Part shown: positions 6,249 through 9,797 of the stretch, one piece after another
How the letters are laid out: each line of letters begins with the position of its first letter
Numbering within the stretch: position 1 is the first letter of the stretch
Assembly: GCA_029098085.1 (NCBI GenBank)
Contig: JAQXNQ010000089.1
Location: 1-9,797 of the forward strand
Direction: 5' to 3'
From: Oscillospiraceae bacterium
Lineage (GTDB): Bacteria > Bacillota > Clostridia > Oscillospirales > Ruminococcaceae
DNA length: 9,797 nt
Made by a program: the position numbers and the translations under genes
The notes under the pieces: model-generated
The model's input: only the letters and a program-made list of their open reading frames with translations
What the model was told of the DNA's origin: nothing
The model's database searches: none

Positions 6249-6869
6249 CTAATCATTTGTTCTGACACCCGCCATCACCAGTTCCTGGTAGCAGGCCAGC
6301 GTATCCGGGTGCAGCGGCTTTTCCCGGGAAGCCAGGTCACAGATCAGGAACTTCATCGAATAAAGCATCCCCTGATCCAGATTGCGGTCGACGATTTTCC
6401 GGGTTTTTTCCACATCGGGATAACTGCGGTCGGCGGAGGTCAGATCAGCCAGATAGATGACCTTTTCCAGCAGGGACATTCCCGCCCGCCCGGTGGTGTG
6501 ATACCGGACGGCGTTCAGCACATCCTCATCCTCAATCCGCAGCTGCAGACGCAGACAGGCCGCGCCGCCGATGGCATGCCAAAGCTGGGGCGCCGCACGG
6601 TCTGCATATGTTAGCAGTATATCAGAATTTTCGATGAATTGCAACAGGATTTTCTCTTCCGTATCCTTCATCACATCGTGCAGCAGACCGGCCAGCCGCG
6701 CTTTTTCCACATCTGCACCGAATTTCTCCGCCAGAAACACCGCACGTTCCATAACCGCCAGCGAATGGCGGTACCGCTTTTTCGACAGCTTCTGCTGCAG
6801 CAGACGGTCGTATGCTTCCCAGGAATCTCCTTCGGGCAAAATCGGTTTATTCTTCTTTCCGGCTCCCAT
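6249..6869 (-). CDS. yqeK: YqeK, HD-domain symmetrical Ap4A hydrolase
   Basis: YqeK is an HD-superfamily metallohydrolase. The Bacillus member has been shown to cleave diadenosine tetraphosphate symmetrically into two ADP, removing an alarmone-like by-product of aminoacyl-tRNA synthetases. From the ATG at 6869 it has 206 residues. Likely metal ligands are H35 (RHSLAVM), H64 and D65 (LLHDVMKD), H98 (WHAIGG), H124 (YHTTGRAGM) and D142 (IYLADLTSADR). I prefer this ATG to the one at 6878 because AGAAGG abuts the earlier codon but is nine bases from the later one. It follows nadD by about 30 nt; the nadD-yqeK pair is very common in Firmicutes. It ends in TAG, and a second in-frame TAG follows six codons later (6233-6231), the only amber-terminated gene in the window. 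Confidence 0.95.
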   Translation of the reverse strand: MGAGKKNKPILPEGDSWEAYDRLLQQKLSKKRYRHSLAVMERAVFLAEKFGADVEKARLAGLLHDVMKDTEEKILLQFIENSDILLTYADRAAPQLWHAIGGAACLRLQLRIEDEDVLNAVRYHTTGRAGMSLLEKVIYLADLTSADRSYPDVEKTRKIVDRNLDQGMLYSMKFLICDLASREKPLHPDTLACYQELVMAGVRTND

Positions 6870-6899
6870 AATTTCCATCCTTCTGATTGCAAAATAATG

Positions 6900-7499
6900 T
6901 CATTGATACAGGCCTCGGTCCCGGATATAGGCCCAGACCTTTTCCGGCAGCAGAGCGGAAGGATCGCCCCCCGTCCGAATGATCCGCCGGACATCGGTGG
7001 AGGACATGGGCAGCGGCGTCATCGGTACCACGGTGATCCGCCCTTCGGGAGAAAGAGCCCGCGCCTTCTTCTCCATAAGCTGCTGTTCACCGGCGTTTCT
7101 CGCCGCAACCGCCAGACAGGCCATGGAAAGAATATCCCGCCAACGGAACCACTGATCAAAGGTCAGCAGCATATCCGTCCCCATAATCAGGGTGAACGCA
7201 CTGTCCGGCAGCAGCGCCTGCAGCTTTTCAAGCGTATAAAAGGTATAGCTTTTTCCGCGGCTTTTCAGCTCCAGATCGCTGACCATGGCCTCGGGCAGCT
7301 CCTCCTCCAGGGCCAGCCGGACCATTTCCAGCCGGTCCTGGCCGGAAGCCAGCTGCTTTGCTTCCTTGTGCGGCGGAATGCGGGACGGAATAAACAGCAG
7401 CCTGTCAAACTGCAGTGCGGCCTGTATCTCCCGGGCCAGATGAATATGTCCTCTGTGAATGGGATTGAAGGTGCCCCCATAAATGCCGATGCGCTCCAT
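6900..7499 (-). CDS. nadD: Nicotinate-nucleotide adenylyltransferase NadD
   Basis: NadD adenylates nicotinic acid mononucleotide to deamido-NAD, a step shared by de novo and salvage NAD synthesis in the cytoplasm. The 199-residue protein is full length. It shows the nucleotidyltransferase motif GGTFNPIHRGH at residues 8-18 (GxFxPxHxGH), IPPHK at 41-45, the GTDMLLTFDQWFRW substrate-site block at 107-120, and the C-terminal SSTDVRR motif at 166-172. The ATG follows AGAGGAGGG at suitable spacing and lies 28 nt after the yhbY stop. Placement between yhbY and yqeK is typical for Firmicutes. Ends in TGA. Confidence 0.97.
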   Translation of the reverse strand: MERIGIYGGTFNPIHRGHIHLAREIQAALQFDRLLFIPSRIPPHKEAKQLASGQDRLEMVRLALEEELPEAMVSDLELKSRGKSYTFYTLEKLQALLPDSAFTLIMGTDMLLTFDQWFRWRDILSMACLAVAARNAGEQQLMEKKARALSPEGRITVVPMTPLPMSSTDVRRIIRTGGDPSALLPEKVWAYIRDRGLYQ

Positions 7500-7527
7500 A
7501 CGCGCCCTCCTCTGAAAAGAACTCCCG

Positions 7528-7830
7528 TCAGTCGTCCAGCTGAATCACCGGCTTTTCGGGATTGGGCCGGTACAGGGTGATGCGGGTTCCCAGCACCTGC
7601 ACCACCAGACAGTCGGCAGCTTCGGCCAGCTCGGCTGCCGCTTCTTTAGCGGTGTAAAGGCTGTTCTCCAGCACCCGGATCTTGATGAGCTCCCGGGCGG
7701 TCAGGGCGTCTGCCACCTGCTTGACGGTGTTTTCATTGATGCCGCCCTTGCCGATCTGCAGAATGGTGTCAAGGGAGTTGGCCATGGCGCGGAGCTTTGC
7801 CCGCTGTTTGCTGGTCAGTGTCAGTTCCAT
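7528..7830 (-). CDS. yhbY: YhbY family RNA-binding (CRM domain) ribosome-associated protein
   Basis: YhbY is a single CRM-domain protein that binds pre-50S particles and is thought to help large-subunit assembly. The 100-residue product has the family length. Visible blocks are LTSKQRAKLRAMANSLDTIL at about residues 4-23, the GxxG-type loop IGKGGI at 26-31, ELIKIRVL at 47-54, and the final strand VLGTRITLYR at 79-88. AAAGGA precedes the ATG at good distance, 29 nt after the rdgB stop. With rsfS three genes later, this operon carries two factors that act on the 50S subunit. Ends in TGA. Confidence 0.96.
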   Translation of the reverse strand: MELTLTSKQRAKLRAMANSLDTILQIGKGGINENTVKQVADALTARELIKIRVLENSLYTAKEAAAELAEAADCLVVQVLGTRITLYRPNPEKPVIQLDD

Positions 7831-7859
7831 AAAATCGTTCCTTTACTTTTGATTTGTTT

Positions 7860-8651
7860 TCAGTCCTGCTGTGCCGCCAGCCAGGCGACGAGGCCGCGAA
7901 TGGCCGCGCCCCGGTGGCTGATGGCGTCCTTTTCCTCGGGAGAAAGCTCTGCGGTGCTCCTGTCCCCTACCATGAAGAGGGGATCATAGCCGAAGCCCCG
8001 GTCGCCCCGTTCCTCAAAGCCGATCTGCCCATGACAGACACCCCGGAAGGTGTGGGGCTGTCCGTCCGCGTCCAGATAGGCGATGACGCAGACGAACTGC
8101 GCCGACCGGTCGGTGACGCCCTCCATGGCCGCCAGCAGCTTCTGATTGTTCTTTTCATCGGTGGCGCCTTCGCCATCGGGGCCTTCGCCGCTGTACCGGG
8201 CGGAATACACACCGGGCGCGCCGCCCAGCGCATCCACGCAGATGCCGGAATCATCGGCAATCACCGGGCATTTCACCCGGTCATAGACAGCCTGCGCCTT
8301 CAGCAGCGCATTTTCCTCAAAGGTGCTGCCGGTCTCCTCCACCTCGATGGAAAGGCCGATCTCCTTCAGAGAGCGTACCTGAAAGCCCAGCGGCTCCAGC
8401 ATCCGGCGCAGCTCCTCCACCTTGCTTTTGTTGTTGGTGGCGATGACTACCGTCTTCGGGGAAACCTCAAAGGCTTCCTCCTCCGCAAAATCCTGCTCCA
8501 CTGAATTGGACGGTTCCTGTCCGGTATGGACAGCCGTGGGGCCGTCCTCCTGCTGCAGCGTCACCACGCGGGACTCTTCCTGATGCTTTTTGTACAGATA
8601 CACAGCGCCGGCGGCCAGTGCACCCAGCGCCAGAAGACTTTTCAGCTTCAC
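7860..8651 (-). CDS. rdgB: XTP/dITP pyrophosphatase (RdgB/HAM1) with an N-terminal membrane anchor
   Basis: RdgB-type enzymes hydrolyse dITP, XTP and related non-canonical purine nucleotides to monophosphates, keeping them out of DNA and RNA. The catalytic domain starts near residue 67: ATNNKSKVEEL at 71-81, TGSTFEENALLKA at 107-119, the metal-binding ADDSG at 132-136, GVYSARYSG at 147-155, GFGYDP at 219-224 and SHRGAA at 245-250. The family is usually about 195-205 residues, while this one is 263. The extra 65 residues are a hydrophobic segment (about residues 4-20, LLALGALAAGAVYLY, followed by KK) and an acidic linker. The GTG start is one base after the upstream TAA, behind GGAAGAAG. No ATG occurs between it and the domain; a GTG at codon 51 is the only nearby alternative and would still leave an extension. 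Membrane tethering is inference. Ends in TGA. Confidence 0.95.
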   Translation of the reverse strand: MKLKSLLALGALAAGAVYLYKKHQEESRVVTLQQEDGPTAVHTGQEPSNSVEQDFAEEEAFEVSPKTVVIATNNKSKVEELRRMLEPLGFQVRSLKEIGLSIEVEETGSTFEENALLKAQAVYDRVKCPVIADDSGICVDALGGAPGVYSARYSGEGPDGEGATDEKNNQKLLAAMEGVTDRSAQFVCVIAYLDADGQPHTFRGVCHGQIGFEERGDRGFGYDPLFMVGDRSTAELSPEEKDAISHRGAAIRGLVAWLAAQQD

Positions 8652-8652
8652 G

Positions 8653-8940
8653 TTACTTCTTCCTTTCCTTTTTGTTTTTGCCCTTCAACAGCAGGAATAT
8701 GCCGCCTGTCAGCGTCAAAGCGCCAAGCACGGGCCAAAGCCATTCCGGCGATCCGGACGTCCGGGTCACAACAATCGCGGTGGGGCCATCTGCCCCGCCG
8801 ATGATGCCCACCGATCCGGCGTCTGCCGGAACCTTTAAGACCACCAGCAGCCAGATCAGCTTGCAGAGCCAGAGGCCCAGCATGCCGCCGCCCAGAGCCG
8901 TCAGCACAAGCCCGGCTGTTTTGCGTATCCGATTCGACAT
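8653..8940 (-). CDS. Small two-segment membrane protein with a decarboxylase-beta-type GIIGGADGPTAI motif
   Basis: The function of this 95-residue protein is unknown. It has a basic N-terminus, a hydrophobic segment at about residues 11-35 (probably one transmembrane helix), a loop with GSVGIIGGADGPTAIVV at 42-58, a second hydrophobic segment at about 66-85, and a strongly basic tail (KGKNKKERKK). The GIIGGADGPTAI string matches the signature of the integral beta subunit of sodium-pumping decarboxylases (OadB/MmdB/GcdB), but those proteins have about 375-430 residues and many helices, so this cannot be a working pump subunit. Small proteins with this string are sometimes mislabelled as beta subunits. 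The ATG at 8940 is preferred because GAGGAG in the ftsY end lies eight bases upstream; a GTG at 8949 overlaps the ftsY stop. It sits tightly between ftsY and rdgB and ends in TAA. Confidence 0.8.
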   Translation of the reverse strand: MSNRIRKTAGLVLTALGGGMLGLWLCKLIWLLVVLKVPADAGSVGIIGGADGPTAIVVTRTSGSPEWLWPVLGALTLTGGIFLLLKGKNKKERKK

Positions 8941-8945
8941 GCTGC

Positions 8946-9797
8946 TCACTCCTCTTCAAACAGCGCCCGGACAAAATCCTCCGGCACAAAGGGCTGCAGG
9001 TCATCGATCTTTTCCCCCACGCCCACGAACCGCACCGGCAGACCCAGTTGATTCTTCAGGGCAATGACGATGCCGCCCTTGGCGGTGCCGTCCAGCTTGG
9101 TCAGAACGATGCCGGTGATGTCGGCGGCTTCCTTGAACAGCTGCGCCTGACTGACGGCGTTCTGGCCGGTGGTGGCGTCCAGCACCAGCAGCACCTCCAC
9201 ATCGCAGCCCTCAGCCCGCTGGCTGACGATGCGGAACATCTTGTGCAGCTCGGCCATCAGGTTCTTTTTGTTGTGAAGCCGGCCGGCGGTGTCGATCAAC
9301 AGCAGATCCATGCCCCGCGCTTTGGCGGCGTCGATGGAGTCATAAACCACCGCAGCCGGATCGGCGCCCTCCTGATGCTTGACGATGTCCACACCGCTGC
9401 GCTGGGTCCAGACCTCCAGCTGATCAATGGCCGCCGCCCGGAAGGTATCGGCCGCCGCCACCAGCACCTTCCTGCCCTCCGCCTTGTACCGGGCGGCCAG
9501 CTTGCCGATGGTGGTGGTTTTGCCGGCGCCGTTGACGCCGATGACAAAGATGATGGAAGGTTTGGTGTTGATGGTGAAGGGGCGCTCCTCCCGGAGCATG
9601 TCCGCCATGATCTCCTCCAGCATCCCCTTGACCACGGCCGTGTCGGTGGCGCCGGTCTCCTTGATCTTTTTCCGGAGCGCCTCCATGATATCGCCTGCCG
9701 TCTGCACGCCCACATCCGACATGATCAGGGTCTCTTCCAGTTCTTCCAGAAAATCCTCGTCGATTTTGGTGAAGGAATGAATGACGCCCTCCACCTT
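8946..9797 (-). CDS. ftsY: Signal recognition particle receptor FtsY (5' end outside the window)
   Basis: FtsY is the membrane-associated SRP GTPase that receives ribosome-nascent-chain complexes from Ffh and hands them to the Sec translocon. About 284 codons are present. Numbering from the edge, the helical N domain is at about 1-75 (FTKIDEDFLEELEETLIMSDVG), followed by the G domain: G1 GVNGAGKTTTIGKLA near 86-100, the DTFRAAAIDQLEVW block near 116-129, G3 IDTAGRLHNKKN near 167-178, G4 TKLDGTAKGG near 232-241, and the closing GVGEKIDDLQPF near 258-269. All GTPase motifs are intact. The frame runs off the right edge with sense codons (AAG GTG GAG), so the GTG at 9794 is internal and not a start. 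The missing part is the start of the N domain and any acidic A region. It ends in TGA and overlaps a possible GTG start of the next gene. Confidence 0.97.
   Translation of the reverse strand, partial: KVEGVIHSFTKIDEDFLEELEETLIMSDVGVQTAGDIMEALRKKIKETGATDTAVVKGMLEEIMADMLREERPFTINTKPSIIFVIGVNGAGKTTTIGKLAARYKAEGRKVLVAAADTFRAAAIDQLEVWTQRSGVDIVKHQEGADPAAVVYDSIDAAKARGMDLLLIDTAGRLHNKKNLMAELHKMFRIVSQRAEGCDVEVLLVLDATTGQNAVSQAQLFKEAADITGIVLTKLDGTAKGGIVIALKNQLGLPVRFVGVGEKIDDLQPFVPEDFVRALFEEE

Noticed and set aside
6639..7580. 313-codon open frame on the plus strand
   Set aside because: Antisense to yqeK, nadD and the end of yhbY; no motif and no plausible start signal.
8653..8940. Annotation as sodium-translocating decarboxylase beta subunit
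   Set aside because: Only the short GIIGGADGPTAI string matches. The length (95 residues) and two hydrophobic segments are incompatible with the multi-helix pump subunit, and no alpha or gamma subunit gene is nearby.

Overview
The window is about 9.8 kb of moderately GC-rich chromosomal DNA in which every supported gene lies on the minus strand, so transcription runs from the right edge to the left. Gene content and order (ftsY, rdgB, yhbY, nadD, yqeK, an LCP-family gene and rsfS, with a T-box-controlled leuS further on), strong Shine-Dalgarno sequences and the T-box leader point to a Firmicutes bacterium. An anaerobic clostridial lineage such as the Oscillospirales is my best guess. Hcp fits anaerobic life. 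The taxonomic placement is inference, not a search result.

In transcription order, the first block (9797 to about 3800) looks like one long housekeeping operon with tiny gaps or overlaps. It holds ftsY (5' end outside the window), a small two-segment membrane protein carrying the GIIGGADGPTAI signature of decarboxylase beta subunits, an XTP/dITP pyrophosphatase with an unusual N-terminal membrane anchor, yhbY, nadD, yqeK, an LCP cell-wall ligase, rsfS, a YbaK/EbsC-type deacylase and a VOC-fold protein. A GNRA-capped hairpin with a short U run after rsfS may thin out transcription before ybaK. A strong, symmetric intrinsic terminator ends the block after the VOC gene. Themes are ribosome maturation and silencing (YhbY, RsfS), NAD synthesis (NadD), nucleotide house-cleaning (RdgB, YqeK), protein targeting (FtsY) and envelope assembly (LCP).

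The second block is a stand-alone hcp (hybrid-cluster protein, class I cysteine spacing, all cluster ligands present). The third block is leuS with its own near-consensus promoter (TTGACA, 16 bp, TATAAT) and a complete T-box leader of about 280 nt, including the TGGT acceptor-pairing bulge and an 11-bp terminator hairpin.

The most striking observation is that leuS is interrupted by an in-frame amber codon at 630-632, after 379 codons. The same frame then stays open for 209 more codons to the window edge and reaches an intact KMSK signature. This is a sequencing error, a very recent nonsense mutation, a readthrough site or a split enzyme; the window alone cannot decide. Other points worth attention are the GIIGGADGPT mini-protein, the membrane-anchored RdgB, and a DGPTA pentapeptide shared by these two neighbours. 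No tRNA, rRNA, insertion sequence, CRISPR array or phage feature was seen.
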